From the NCBI GenBank assembly GCA_018894105.1, contig CM032124.1:7983501-8047500 (forward strand): a stretch of 64,000 nucleotides of DNA. Direction: 5' to 3'. Under the pieces are notes generated by a model. It saw nothing but the letters and a program-made list of their open reading frames with translations. It was not told the DNA's origin and did not search any database. This DNA is from Jacaranda mimosifolia (Eukaryota > Streptophyta > Magnoliopsida > Lamiales > Bignoniaceae). Made by a program: the position numbers and the translations under genes. Below are positions 11,063 to 24,240 of the stretch, one piece after another; position 1 is the first letter of the stretch; every line of letters begins with the position of its first letter.

Positions 11063-12247
11063 TTTTTCTACAACAATTGATGTTTAAATGGCAAAGGATT
11101 AAGAAACAAAGTAGTGCAGATGCTTGTTTCCATACATTTTAATTTGAAAGGGTGTATAATATCCACCTTATAATCAAACAATTATCATTTCTTTGTTAAG
11201 GGATTTACTAGTCTAACTCGCATATCATGATTCAATCAAAAGTAATCCAAATAAAATCAACAAAACCAATCAATAGCTAACAACTGCATCAATATTTATA
11301 CTAATGTCCAACACACTAGGCCATCTAATTTTATCACAACACCACTCTCCATTCAAACTCAATCTCAACAACCACTTCTTCAACAAAAGAGATCAAATTC
11401 ATAAGAGACAATTCCACCAAATATTATTTAAGTTATTTTCTTGATACTCTATATTAATAGACATAAAATTCATAGGGTTGCCCACTATACTTGAACATAA
11501 ATAAAATGTATTATCTTAATCAAATCAAGTCCTCAAATTGATCTAATTGGACGGTCAAGAAAGACATAATTCATAGAGTATGTTATACTATTAAATAATT
11601 GATATACTGCAGTACTTAATCTCCAAATTTCATCTCATAGTGACAGCACTTCAAAAATCCAAGCTTCCTTGATTGTTTGATTGAGTCTCGCCCGAGGCCA
11701 CCAATTGCCTCTCTTTCTCCATTTGTTTTGTAGCCTAAAATTTGTCCCTTTTCCTCCTATTGTAGCCGCCATCCCTTCTTCTTCTTCTTCTTCTTCTTCT
11801 TTTCCTCTCTTTTAACTTGTTCTTATTTTTCTTTTATCTAATGATGTAGCTAGGGTTTGGATCCATAAGAATATATATATATATATATATATGGGTGTAT
11901 TTGCTACGAGAGGGACTCTTATTGTTTTCTTTCTTGGATTGGGATATGCCAACTATAATTCTAGTGTCTTTCTTATTGAATCCTAATTCCTTCTACTCAA
12001 TGATTCAACTCCTTGTATTAATAATATTAATTCAAGTAAAATTACAACTTACCCATATAAAAATTTGAAATATATGTATAAATAATAGTTTCACTATTTG
12101 ACCATGAGATAATTCAATGGTAAATATATATATATATATATATTTATGAAATGATACTTTATGCTTTACTAAAACTTTATTGAAATATTAAAATAAAATA
12201 AGATAGGTTAATTAATTAAATATGAAATAAAATTCTAGGGCATTACA
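9479..12247 (-). mobile_element. Giant solo LTR (2.8 kb), minus orientation
   Basis: The right end reads GGGCATTACA (minus-strand start TGTAATGCCC) and the left end is (C)GTCACGCCCC, so the ends form a TGTAAYGCCC-type pair. It is flanked by a perfect 5-bp duplication AATCA at 9474-9478 and 12248-12252. There is one terminal unit, no internal coding region and no second LTR, which fits a solo LTR. Ends and layout resemble 24602-27805 and 62468 onward. The interior has a CT microsatellite (11022-11060) and a TTC run (about 11774-11800). No protein is encoded. Confidence 0.72.
11022..11060. repeat. (CT)n microsatellite
   Basis: About 19 CT units inside the giant solo LTR. Confidence 0.95.
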
Positions 12248-12252
12248 AATCA

Positions 12253-12873
12253 ACTTTATCTTTTTAGTATTGCATATTGTGATATATATTTAAAATATTA
12301 TTGTATATGTCTATTTAGAAAAAATTTCACCTCTATTTTTAGATAGATGGACATCATTTACTTATACTACTATTATAACATATTTATTTTGACAATAAAA
12401 ATGAGAAAAGGTGAAAACAAAATGTAGAATATTCAGTACTATGAAGAGACATGTATACAAGATAAAATTAAAGAGTCCAAAAAAATTGGAAAGTCAATTA
12501 AATCATTGAAGAAGAAGAAGCATAAAAATTAATAAATTAGCACCTCTCTTTCAGCATAGTTTTGAATGAAAAAAGGTTAATTCATAAGTATTCAATTGTC
12601 AATATTCACTGATTTATAGCTTTTAAGAGCAATGATTTCTTATCAATCAAAATATTACTAATTTTTGAATAAATATGTGCTCTATGATTTCTCAGTTAAT
12701 ACCATATATGTGGACAAAGGTTGTCATATAAGTGAATCTTAAATTTTAATCTCATTTCTTTATTTGGTTTTAGAATTTATAATCGTGTGTGCTCAAAGAC
12801 TCATGAATTAAATAAGGTACTTAATTACATCTACTTCAATGATATAAGATTTAAAAGAACTAGCTTCGCACTT
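12253..12873. other. AT-rich intergenic DNA
   Basis: No ORF, RNA gene or clear transposon terminus was recognised. Confidence 0.55.
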
Positions 12874-13415
12874 GGGTTGTTAACGAATCAAATCGAACCA
12901 AATATCTGAGAATTCAAATTATGTTTGATTATTTTACTCGTATTCACATTCGTATTTGTATTTAACTCGAATCTTAAATTGAGCTCAAATTTGATTCAAG
13001 TAACTTGCGATATAATCGGATTCAATTCAAATGTTCAATTAACTCAATTTTTTACTTGAATTTTGAATTATTTATTGATTTTTCACCTTTTTTATGGTCA
13101 CAAAATGAAAATACTTGATTTACCCAAAAAGCAAATATCAAATATATGTAATAGTTGACATAATATTCAGTGGTTTTATTACTACAAATCATAAAAAATT
13201 TAAGTTTTGAGAAATAAAAATATTAATATATAGTAATATTTATAATAAGATATATCCGAATATTTTGTCAAATATCAAACTCAAATATTTTTAGATTTTA
13301 TTTGGATTTAATTATATATCGAATATTATACTAGGCTCGATTTCAAATTCGAATTTGTTAAATTTTGAATTTGAATCTCAAATTATTTGATAAGTGCTTG
13401 ATTTATTAATAGCCC
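12874..13415. mobile_element. TIR element, probably MULE-type MITE
   Basis: The left end GGGTTGTTAACGAATCAA pairs with the complement of the right end, GGGCTATTAATAAATCAAG. The arms continue as imperfect inverted repeats rich in ATTCAAAT and TCGAAT. It is about 540 bp with no coding capacity. No clean target duplication was found, so the superfamily is a guess from terminus style. Confidence 0.55.
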
Positions 13416-13593
13416 TACCTCAAACATTTCATTGTAGCAATAGAACAATTAAACTTGCTTTGGCATAAATGTCAAATGAATTGCATAAGTTGTTTATTTC
13501 TCTACAAAAAGAGGTTATGAACTTTTGAAAAAAATATTTGAGTCTTGAAATGCATTTTTTTTTTTTTTTTTGCTTCATTTGATGTGAAATAAT

Positions 13594-14289
13594 TGTTCAT
13601 ACAAATTTTGAGTCTACAAAAAGAATTACAAGACAAGAAAAAATATGGACAGATTCAATATTTAATTTAAAATATAAGTGATTACAATCTCTATAAAATA
13701 TATCCAAAATTGAAGATTAATTCCTCTATTCTTCTCCTTTGGATTTGATTCAAGGGTTTGAACTTGTTCTTGAATCGAATGCACAATTCCCTCCTAGATT
13801 TGTGGATGAAGTCACGAACTACCTTAAAATCAAGTATTTATTTTGATATCAAGGTCTTAAAAATTTAATGCTTTTGAAGAATATGTAGAACCCATGTGGT
13901 TGTAGCACTTTTTCAGGGGAAGAGCTCGGACTTGAGAGCTTTTATGCTTGAATTTCTCTTGATGTATGAATTTTGTTGATGTCCGTGGTATGTCTCCCAA
14001 TACCTCATTTTATAGGTACAAGATTAGAGTTTTTTAGATTTGGAGTTTGAGTCTTCCATCGGGCTTGAATACCACTTGAGATAGGCTTAATTTACAAATG
14101 AGCTACATTTAAACATATTTTAACCCAATTAGCCAATTCAAAATAAATAAAACTTCTACAAGTCATTTTGGATTAGCCCATTATGTTAAGCTCAATTTTT
14201 TATGGACTTCAATTTGGGACCCAAATTAATAGCCAATTTAGTTGGGCTATTAAATGATAATTTATCTCAATAAAATTTTAATATCAACA
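13594..14289 (-). repeat. 3' LTR of Tat-type element (696 bp)
   Basis: Collinear with 24475-24601 plus 27806-28404. Shared blocks include TTGAGTCTACAAAAAGAATTA, the TTCTTCTCCTTTGGATTTGAT region and the end TTAATRTCAACA. The two LTRs differ at many positions and by small indels, so the insertion is old. Confidence 0.88.
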
Positions 14290-15493
14290 AATTTTCTCAC
14301 TTCAAGGCTCGACAACTGACATATCAAAATGGAAATGAGAGGCAAGATTTGAGTTACTTGTTATTTTCTTTTACCTATGTATATAATATTCAAATGAAGC
14401 ATTGATATAAATATGGTCCACTTGCACATTTAACAAACTTGAGCTCCATTAATTTGGAATTCGGGCACGACATCGACATAGATAGCCGCATATAAAAACT
14501 ACGGCAAAGGAAGCTTCAAAACCTTCTCTTTCCTTGCATGATTTGGGTGTATGGGCTATCAAGGAATCTACCAATTTTTTCCTCTTTTGCATGGTAATTG
14601 CTTCGGTTTTGTGTGTGAAGAAATCTTCTTTCCTTGGCAATTTGTTTTTTTTAGGTAAGAATTTCACCCGAAATCAATTTGCTGTGGAATTTAATCATAA
14701 TTCCCCTTCTCCTAAATAGAAGGGGAAAAAAATTTCTTTCTACAGTGTTGTTAGTATAATAGAAGGGTTACAAATTTGTTCCAAGATTTCGAATAGAACC
14801 CCAAGCTTTTCTTTCCTTCTCTCTCTCTCTCTCTCTCTCTCTTGTCAAAGCAAATGGAATATTGGAAAATTTCCATTTTATTCATTCACTGCAACAAATT
14901 AGTTCAAGAGGGAGATAAGGCCAGTTTTTTCTCAATTCATTATGACTAAGTGAACTAAGAATTGTCGTAGTTTGAAGTCAATGGTGAATTGATAGGAATT
15001 AGATAACCAGGCAACCACACAACTTTTTGGCCACTAGTCCCCCGCCAATTATTTGCTGAGTTGTCACAGAGAAAATCGACTATCAATTAACATAAAAGGA
15101 GAAGCTGGTCCTATATCAGCAGCATTTGGAGTTCTCTTCTTCAAGATGGAATAGATCATATTAGTTCATATTAATTTCCATTGTCATTTTCTTTTTCTTT
15201 TTCTTTACAAACACATATAACAAATATATCTCATAGAAAACAACTCTCATCTTTTGGAGGCTGATGAATTCTTAACCTTATCGCTCATTTTATCTTCTTT
15301 TTTCTTCTTCTTATTCCTTTTTTTTTTTAACTTCTATGTTTTGGCAATTAACATACTTTATGTTCAAAATTTTAGCAAAACCATGAAGATGGATATAAAG
15401 GCCTGAAGTGAACCAACTCCATGCATCATGATTTGATATATCAAAGACTCCTAAAAAATCAAAGGCACTTCTTTCTATGTGTATGAACTAGTC

Positions 15494-16833
15494 ATGGATG
15501 CTCAATCCAAGGCTCATTCAAACAACTCCCAAATTATTCGAGGAGGCAACAAAGGAGATAATGATCAATACTCAAGTATTTTTGCTCATTCCAAGGTCTA
15601 ATTGCTGAAGTCATCACTTCATGACATCGACGCCATGTATGTAGAGTTCTCATTTCGGAACCACCATCTCAACATCAATAAGGGTACATGGAAAATTCCA
15701 ACATCCAAGTTTGGTAGGTACGCTCTCACATTGGCTACTAAAAGTGGGCGTAGAATGTGTTGGGCCATCATACAGATACTTTCCATCGATCCAAGATTTA
15801 TGCAGCAGTTCATGCCTTTCTTTTCATATCCGTCTGCAATAAGAACACTTTTTGTAGCTACTCATGTCTCCTTTTTTGCGTTCATCTATAGTAGCTATAG
15901 AAAACAGGTTGCATCATCTTGCTCACACTATTCACCAAGCCAAGATATATATACCTAATCATCCCTCCCTTTTCGTGTTCATCTGCATAAGGACATTCTT
16001 AAAGCATTTCTCAAGCTATGATGTCCTTCTACAAACATATTGCATACTATAATTGGAGAGCTATCGATCTCTTTATGGAATCCTCATGGACTTTGTAGAT
16101 TGTCAATATGTGACAACTTCTATGACAAAGTCTTCCCATATACCAAGGAGTTGCTTGGTGTAAATGCCTTCCAATCTTCTTTGTAGTGAAGCTACAAGTA
16201 CTGATTTGTAACATATCATACACTTCCAACGAATGGCATACTTGTTGAGATTGTAGAGAAGCTATTTATTAAGGAAAATGATTCAAATAGCCTAAGAAGA
16301 CATTTGAAGCTCTATCATGGCTATCCCGAACTACTAAGTTTTCTCAATTTTTCCCCTGAATTATAAAAGGCAAAGATGAAAGACACATCATCTTAGAGAA
16401 TTATTGAAATCCTTCGTTGAGAATGCTTCCAACTACATAAAAGTTGACCCAAATTTGATTCAAAGAGAGATGCAAAGACTCATGAGAAAGTACTTCTTTT
16501 CGCACAACCAGATTTTTCTGAGGTTGAGGCAACTTAAATTGAACAAGTTTAGGAGGTGGATAGTCTGAAAGCAGAACTTCTTCAGATCACCAAGCAATAA
16601 GAATAATTGAAGGCACGACTAGCCGAGTTGAACAAGAAAGAAGAGTTATATTCCATAAAGCTAAAGAAAACCTATTCACCATTCAAAAAGAAGTAGTCAC
16701 CAAGAGGGAAGAAGTCTCCAAGTTCGAGAGCACTCCATTTTTGACTGATAAAGAGGCTGAAGCATTGAAAAAGATAGAGACATTACTTAAAGAATCTTGC
16801 CATGATCTAGCAGCCTTTAACTTGTTTATTTGA
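15494..16833 (+). pseudogene. Antisense accessory ORF remnant inside Tat-type element
   Basis: This runs opposite to gag-pol, between integrase and the 3' LTR. A frame opens at the ATG at 15494, meets a stop at 15599-15601 and continues to 15958. Broken coding stretches follow: EKLFIKENDSNSLRRHLKLY near 16255, then a charged, coiled-coil-like tail ending FLTDKEAEALKKIETLLKES near 16790. Antisense accessory ORFs, some with plant mobile domains, are known in Tat-type elements, and the tail has the style of those proteins. I could not recognise the core domain, so identity is open. The many stops make it non-functional. Confidence 0.5.
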
Positions 16834-17449
16834 GCATTTAGCTTTTTAGCACTCTTCTTCTTCTTTTTTTAATTGAAATAAAACAACAACAATTTTTTTA
16901 TGCAATGGAAGTTCTTTTCCTTTCATCAATCTCTTACTTCTTTTTTTTTCATGTTATATTTTCTACACTCTTCTCACTAACACCAACTTAGCAAAGATTA
17001 AACTCATACTCCCAATGATCAAATGATTAAATAAACATGTTTGAGTTTACAAACAAAATTGGCTATCTCCAGATAAATCAAAACTTATTAAGACGTGATT
17101 GAACTTAGAAAATAAATTCCAGGCTGCCAACGTACCCATTGAGTGGATAAGTCATCACATAGTTCAAAGAATTTTTGTTTTAAAAGGGGGGTCATACACA
17201 ATTTATACTTATGCAGTCCAGGAGTATCCATAGCTTAGCTACTCTAAGTATTTCTACATTTTAGCCACATGAAATACTTTTATCAAAGTAGGTTAGCAGT
17301 TTATCCATATGCACTACCATTTGTGGGTACTGCACATAGTTTATACTCGTGCAAGTCAAGAATAACATGCAATATAGGCTTGTGCATCTGGGAGTATACT
17401 TCTTCATGAATAATAGCACTTCAAAAACTTACCATTTATAGGGCCAATG

Positions 17450-18741
17450 TGCAGTCCATCTTTATCCACCAGCTTAAAGGCACCATTTGTTCAAGCTTCT
17501 TTCACCACATAAAGGCCATCCCATTTTGATATAAAGTTGTTTACCATTCATTGGGTGATGGCAATCGACCCCCTCACTACCAGGACCAGATCCCAAACTT
17601 GAAATGATCGAGGGCAAACTTTCTTGTTGAATGCTCTCATCATGTGACCTTAGTAGCACTCAAGTTGCTATTGAGCTTCAAGTCATTTCTCATCCAATGC
17701 TTCTAATTCTTCAAGACTAAGATGAGTATTATCTTCGGTGGTGAGTCCTTCTTAAATTGCAATACGAAGTAAGGGTGTATAACTTTCAAGGGGGAGAATA
17801 ACATCAACTCCATATACCAAAGAATATTGAGTGGCCTGAGTAGTGATTCAGTGTGTCATTCTATATTCCCATAGTTTTTCCCTAACTTTCTCGCGCCAAT
17901 CTCTTTTGAGTTCGACACCACTTTTTTTAGGAGATTGCATAGGGTCTTTCTAAATACTTTAGCCAAACTATTTGCCACTGCATTGTACATTGATAGTTAT
18001 GCTGCTTGAAACCAAACTGTGCACATAACTTATCCATCAACTTGTTATAAAATGGTTTCCCATCGTTAGTGATAATGTAGCGAGGTACCTCATATTGAAA
18101 AATAAGGTTCGAACGAATGAACTCAATCATTGTTTCCTTCTTTACCTCTCTAAGAAGAATCACCTCCATCTATTTGGAGAAGTAATTAGTGGCTACCAAT
18201 ATATAAGCATGACTAGTAGATGATTTTGGAGTAATAGGTCTTACAATATCATGATAGCGTCAAATAGCAATGAAGCAACAATAAGATATAGGGGCTCTGG
18301 AGGCTAGTGTATGAAATTTGCATGTAGTTGGCAAGCTTCCAACCTCTTCGCATATTCTAAATAATCTTTGACCATTGTTGGCCAATAGTAACCCATCCTT
18401 TTAATTCGAAATTAGAGCTTAGGACCAAACTGGTGAGCACGACAGACCTCAAAATGTGCTTTAGTTATGGCTTCCATTGCTTCTTTGCCACTTAAGCAAC
18501 GTTGGTAATTACCTTCAAAAGATCGATGATACCAAGTATCTTTATATATAATAAAACAAGACGGTTCCCTTCGTACTTCCATTTTATGGTAAGGATCATT
18601 AGACAATTTTCCATGCTTTAAATAATCAATCAATGGACTCCTCCAATCTTGATCATCACTATTCAATACTGTTATAGCATTTGAATCTTCATGATTAGGT
18701 TTAGTAAGGCGGCACAATCCACCAATTGCATACGAGAACAA
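17450..18741 (-). pseudogene. Integrase remnant of Tat-type element
   Basis: Read from high to low coordinates. First comes a linker and the zinc-finger region (IIYKDTWYHRSFEGNYQRC, then AHFEVCRAHQFGPKL; 18412-18741). The core follows: a first Asp region near PITPKSSTSHAYILVATNYF (about 18200) and YIITNDGKPFYNKLM (second Asp, 17927-18169). Last is the C-terminal GPY-like part (KMGWPLCGE, about 17500). The pieces sit in different frames with several stops. Intact homologues insert the cDNA into the genome. Confidence 0.8.
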
Positions 18742-19342
18742 TTGTCATTTCTCCTTTAGACAAAGCAAAAGTAGTTGCCAGGTTAGCCAATGCATTAACT
18801 GTCCTATTCTCCTTTCTCAAGACATACTGTAAGTTGACACTTTTAAATTTCTTCAACAAAGCTTGCTGAAAAAAAGACACAAGATCCTCTTTCTTGACTT
18901 CAAATTCTTTCAAAAGCTAATTGATGATTAATTTTGAGTCGCCATAGATCTCAATTTCCGTAATCTCCATTTCTAAGGTTATTTGAAGTCCAATGATCAA
19001 AGTTTGGTACTAAGAAATATTATTGTAGCACAATTCGCCCAACATAATGGAATATGTCAATACTTGCTTTTCTGGCAAAATGAAGATAATCCGTACCCCT
19101 AATCCATCAGATCTAGCTACTTCATTAAAGAACATCATCCATGTCGAGAAAACTTCTACATAGATAACATCTTCATTGGGGAGGTCATCAAATAACTCTC
19201 CTTCTACAGGGATAAGATGGTTAGCCAAGAAATTAGCAAGAGCTTGCCCTTTAATTGCTTTTTGTGGCACATAAGTGATCTCATATTGGTTGAATATGAC
19301 AAAGCACTTCGCCAATCTCCTAGACAGCACATGTCTTGACAA
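18701..19342 (-). pseudogene. RNase H / archaeal-type RNase H remnant
   Basis: 19342-19010 reads from the end of the standard RNase H (YEITYVPQKAIKGQALANFLA) into STWMMFFNEVARSDGLGVRII. The latter is the start of the second, archaeal-like RNase H typical of Tat elements; consensus has FDGAA, so catalytic Asp is replaced by Asn. 18913-18701 continues with LLKKFKSVNLQYVLRKENRT and NALANLATTFA. Frames are broken near 18910-19010. Confidence 0.8.
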
Positions 19343-19557
19343 AACAAAATTGACTAGATCAGCATGAGAGATGAGTCGTATAGAGTATACTTTAAAATAG
19401 TGCTTCGCCTTCTTACTGGCATAGAATAATGCTAAGCAATTTTCTTGATAGAGGAATATTTCAGCTCATTTCCTGTCAAGGAAGTACTTAGGTAGTATAA
19501 TGCCTTTTTTTGGCTTCTTCATTTTTTTTAAGTCATAAGAGTGCCAATTAACTTTTT

Positions 19558-20440
19558 TTATGTTGCAATATATAATACAAATAGCCTTCCAGGTACAAAA
19601 GCACTCAACACCGATGGACTTAAGATAATCTTATGTATACCTTCAAAAGTATTTTGGCATCCTTTATCGCATCTGAAAGGAGCATCTTTCTTTATAAGGT
19701 GATTGCATGGTTGGCACATTTCAACAAGGTTTGTTATGAACTTTCTTATGAATGCAAGACTACCTTGCAAGCTCTGTAGTTCTTTTAAATTTTTAGGTAT
19801 AGGCATCTTCTAGATAGGATCAATCTTTGTGGGATCAACTTCAATACCACAATGATAGACTATAAAGCTAAGAAACTTTTTGGATATAACACCAAAAGCA
19901 CATTTGATTGAATAACACTCAAAGACCTGTCAAGTGATAATTTTTTCTCTTACTTTTGACAACTAAATTATCAACATAGCATTTAACCATTTTGTGCAAC
20001 ATAACACCAAAGATGTTTTGCATTACACATTGGTAAGTTTCACTTGCATCTTTAACCCGAAAGGTATCACTTTATAACAGTAGATTCCCTTTGGAGTGTA
20101 AAAAGCTGTAAACTCCTCATCTTGTGGTGCCATCCTGATTTAGTTATAGCCAAAAGGCCAATTCATGAAGGATAAAGCTTCATGATCAATGGTTGCATCA
20201 ACCGTGAGCTTGATGATAGATAATGGAAAATCATCTTTCGAGCATGCCTTATTTAAGTCTCAAAAGTTGAGGCAAATGCATATTTAGCTATTTTTCTTCT
20301 TAGCAAGCATGATGCTAGATATCTATGTCAGATACATAACTTCTCTAATGAACCTAGCATCAATGAGCTTGTTTACTTCAGCTTCAATTTGAGGGACAAG
20401 CTCTGAGCGGAGAATTCACTATGACTACTTCATTGGGTGC
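19558..20440 (-). pseudogene. Reverse transcriptase remnant of Tat-type element
   Basis: The region around 20020 reads CYVDNLVVKSKRK on the minus strand, the RT active site with YVDD changed to YVDN. 19806-19558 is the thumb and connection (LKELQSLQGSLAFIRKFITN, then RCDKGCQNTFEGIHKI). Fingers and palm (about 20050-20440) are recognisable only in pieces. Loss of the second catalytic Asp and the frame breaks make it inactive. Confidence 0.78.
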
Positions 20441-21156
20441 ACCTTGTGCCTCATCTCTACACTCGCTCAAGGTTCTTAAGTATTGTTATTCCTCTTCAAT
20501 ACTTAAAAGAAAACTTAAGAATATAAGGCGTGGCTCCTCTATTGTGCCAAGATTCAATCCTTTAAGTTCATCCACAGTTGTCTGTCCACTATCTTCAAGT
20601 TGTGGAGCAACTTATTTGATCTCATCTTCAAAGATATCTAAGTTAGACTCTTCACTAACAGCAACATGATAACATGAGTGTGGCTCATTGTCTTCTTCGA
20701 CGTAAAACTTATAGTATTGATGACTTTACCTTTTGAAATATAACCCTCTATTGTATAACTCCATTTGCTTTTACAATGGGGATAAGCATCATTCTCTACC
20801 TAGGATAGCTTGTGACTCCCATAAAGCCCCACCCACCATTAATCTATTGGACTTTCCATGATACTGAGGGCTTGGCTTATCTACAACATTATATAATTAG
20901 AGCTTAGGATAGTCTCCATTCCTTCCTCATGTCCACAATCTTCATTCTATGGATGCCTCGTGTTATGCCACACCACTTTCACTGGTTTATCCATATTAAT
21001 GATTAGAATTGAGGATTTTACTTCATTCGATTGAGGTAAGCAAATAATTGGACCTTCAGTTTCCAGGTCCATCATGTCAATTTCATCACAACTACTTCTT
21101 TTTCTTTATTTTTTCACAGCATTACTTTCAAGTCAATTAAAAAGCGAACCTTTTGG

Positions 21157-22067
21157 TCAATGACTTGTAGTAGGCCCTTTACAAAGTGGTGGATTCTGAC
21201 CAAGTCTTTCAAAGATAAAAAGACAGGTGGTGTGAGTGCTCAGTTGATCAAATATAGAGATATGACGATCACTTGACTTTTGACTTTTATTATTTCTATC
21301 TTTCTTAGCTGCGATGTGTTGGACACTGGTGCACTTATCTTTCCTTATGACATGCATTCTAATTGGCTTACTTGGTGAAAATTCGATGCCTGTCCTTAGT
21401 TCATCAACACGAAACCCTTGGCTTTGTAACTTTTGTTGTGCTTTGCTGAGGCCACAATCTTTTCTCCAGTTAACTCAGGTTTCAACTTCCCTAGTTTAGA
21501 TGGATTAGAGAAGTCGTATCTAGAATTTGCCAAGAAACTATAGACTTTAGAACAAATGTCCCATGAAACTTTTGACATTAGGTTCCATTAAAGAAAATTT
21601 CAGCTGAGGCCTTCAAATTCAGAAAAACAATAGGCATACTTAACTATTTTCTCATAACTTGGTAGTCATCAGATCCTATCTTCTTTCTTTGTTATCTTTT
21701 ATTATGTGGTGATAGAATGTATGCTTCAAATGACTTCTGTCCTTTTTCTAACATGATCAAAGGCTATACCGAAATATTAGTAAATTAGGTGTCCTTTTGG
21801 ATTCAATGACTTCACTTGCTAAGGTTTCAACAACAATCGACCTCTTGGACTTTTGATCATCAACTCTAGAGGCATAGGTTCAACATATTTTTCTTTGATA
21901 GAATGGTTGCCTGGATTTTTTAACAACAATGTTTCTTGTATTAAGCTCGAGTCTAGATATAATTTGGCATCTGCAAAGTATGATTCCACCTCAATAAATA
22001 TCTTTATATCAGCTTTAACTTTTACTATCTTACCATTCCTTGAATGCTTGAAGCATTGGTGAAGCAT
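21157..22067 (-). pseudogene. Protease-linker remnant of Tat-type element
   Basis: 22067-21819 and 21578-21157 carry fragments typical of the Tat linker between protease and RT: an acidic GRLLLKP region, NPSKLGKLKPELTGEKIV, and a repeated phrase of the SIFDQLS / FIFERLG type. A protease DTG motif was not found intact; a possible Asp-Gly-Gly-Ser version is encoded near 22320. Confidence 0.6.
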
Positions 22068-22979
22068 GGATGCAACAACTCTATTTTCATGAAGTTGTGG
22101 TCTTCTAGCAGCAAGTTGTAAAAAGTTCTTGTATCAGTGACATGAAACAAAGTGTCCATTTTCAATTCTTCAATAGTAAGGTCTAGGCAGATCGTTCCAA
22201 TAGCTCACTAGCCTCCCTAGTTGAAATCTTGAATGGTTAAGTAGCTGCGAGATAAATCCTCAACTGTGATCCCTAATTGTTTCATAATAGACTTTAGTGT
22301 GATGTTAACTATTGATCCCCCATCAATAAGCAAACAGTTGATTTTTTGATCTTATTTAAATCTAGAAACAACGAGCAACCAATTATGGGGCTTTGATCCC
22401 AACAATAAATCTTAATATGTAAATGCAATAACGGCACAACAAGAAGCTGAATTCTGGCTTTCCACTTTATCAAATGTAGTAAATGATGTTTTGGCCTTGT
22501 GCTTAAAAAATCTCATAGGAAAAATCTCTCCTAGATCTCAATGACTTCTTCTTAATTTTTTTGGCTTAACACAAGGAGCTTCATATCTCTTATAGACTTT
22601 GGTTGAGGGCACTTGATGAGATGTTAGCTCTTTAAGAATGACAGATAAAGCTAGTGAACACGTTGCCTTTGCCTCTATCATCGTGTTACAAGAATCCACT
22701 CACCATCGTCTTTAATTTTCAAAACAGAACTTATATCTAACTTTTCTTTTTTATCGCTGGACAAAGTTTCAAATAGGGTTGGCTTTATACTTCCAAACTG
22801 AAGCAACTTTGATGCTTCTATGAGGGGGGAAAAATATTCTTTTAGTTACAAGTGGTATCTGTAATAGTTATGATACTAGCAACATATGTATCTACCGTAT
22901 CTTCATTATCAAGGATGATTTTTCCATTTTTTGCTAACTTCATGATCTTCTCTTTAAGCACAAAATATTTTTCTATAAG

Positions 22980-24240
22980 ATTGCTAATAACTCGATGATA
23001 CCTACACTATTTTAGATCATTCACCATTCCAATTTCATTAGGATGTTTCAGCTTGGGCAACTCAATCATCTTTCTTGCTAATAACTCATCAAAGGCTTGT
23101 GAGACGTCAAAGTCAGGGAATGGGTACTCTCTTTCCGATAACACTTTCAACATAGGTCGATGCTTTTCAATTGGTACAAGTGGATCAAGATTTTCTCCTT
23201 TGTTACTACTTGTAAAAATTTTGACAGAAGCTGCTTTAATTACCACAAACTCCTTCAAAAAAGCTTTGGTGAACTTCTCATTCTTCATTTAGTTTTTTCT
23301 GACTTTCTTTTTATCATCCATCGCAAAAAAGTAGGTTTATAATTTGCAATACTCAGCCCCATATCATGAGCACGAGTGGCCAATTTCTCAAAACTTCTTG
23401 TCTTGATTCCTTGGAGGATATAAAAAAGCTCCCTATATATCCCCAGGATGCACATATCTATTGCTGAAACTTTTCATAATCTCTTATTGCAATTAAAGCT
23501 TAGTGCACACCAACGGTTGATTTAGTCAACGTTTGGCTCATCTTTCCGGTATTTGCATTGGTGAGCTCAATCAAGCTGATAGTGCGACGGGTGCTGTGGA
23601 AGTAGTTGAGAAATTCCCTTTCCATTTCTACCTAACTATCTATAGACTCAAGCTCCAAATCAATCTACCAATCAAATGCATTTCCCTTCAGTGATCTTAC
23701 AAATTGTTTTTCATGGAACTCACCACCAATTCCTGCATTATTGAAAGTTTCCACAAAAAGAGCAATATGCTGCTTTAGATTGCCTTTCCATAAAATTATT
23801 AGAGCTTTGATAACTGGTAACCTATCTGCATTCTTAATTAATCAATCCGCTTAGTGTATGGTTTTGAGTATACAAGCGAATTCTATGAAGGTCCTTCATA
23901 TTGAGCTCTGATGGTGTTAGTTTTCATCTCTCGCAATTATTGCATGGATAGATCAACAACAGTTGTCATAGAGTGATTAGATTTCGACACTGAGTCATGG
24001 TTTAGTAGCATCTTATCTATTTGCTTCTCATTTTCAACATGATTTGAGGAGAATAAACAATTTTGGCTAAACTCTCCAATATTTGAATGCTCTAGCTTAT
24101 TCATTAATTGGGCGATTTGGAGGTCTTTATCTTCCATAATCTTTTGAAGATCACCTATAACTTGAGCCATTTGAGCAAGTTGCTCATCAACTATAGTTGT
24201 TTCATTTACCAAGCAACGCAACAAAAAGAGATGATTTGGA
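22980..24240 (-). pseudogene. Gag remnant of Tat-type element
   Basis: The N-terminal part (24224-23937) is hydrophilic and coiled-coil-like (LQKIMEDKDLQIAQLMNKLE). The capsid part near 23820-23560 reads FVRSLKGNAFDW, LELESIDS, then EREFLN and STRRTISLIELTN, the familiar Tat gag core, with TAG codons at two positions next to conserved residues where Trp or Tyr is usual. The C-terminal part (23288-23007) has REYPFPDFDVSQAFDELLAR and IELPKLKHPNE. Gag forms the particle that packages the RNA. This copy is broken. Confidence 0.8.

Noticed and set aside
14449..14719. Overlapping ~60-70 aa frames on both strands near 14.5 kb
   Set aside because: Next to the LTR of a decayed element, no coding signature on either strand.
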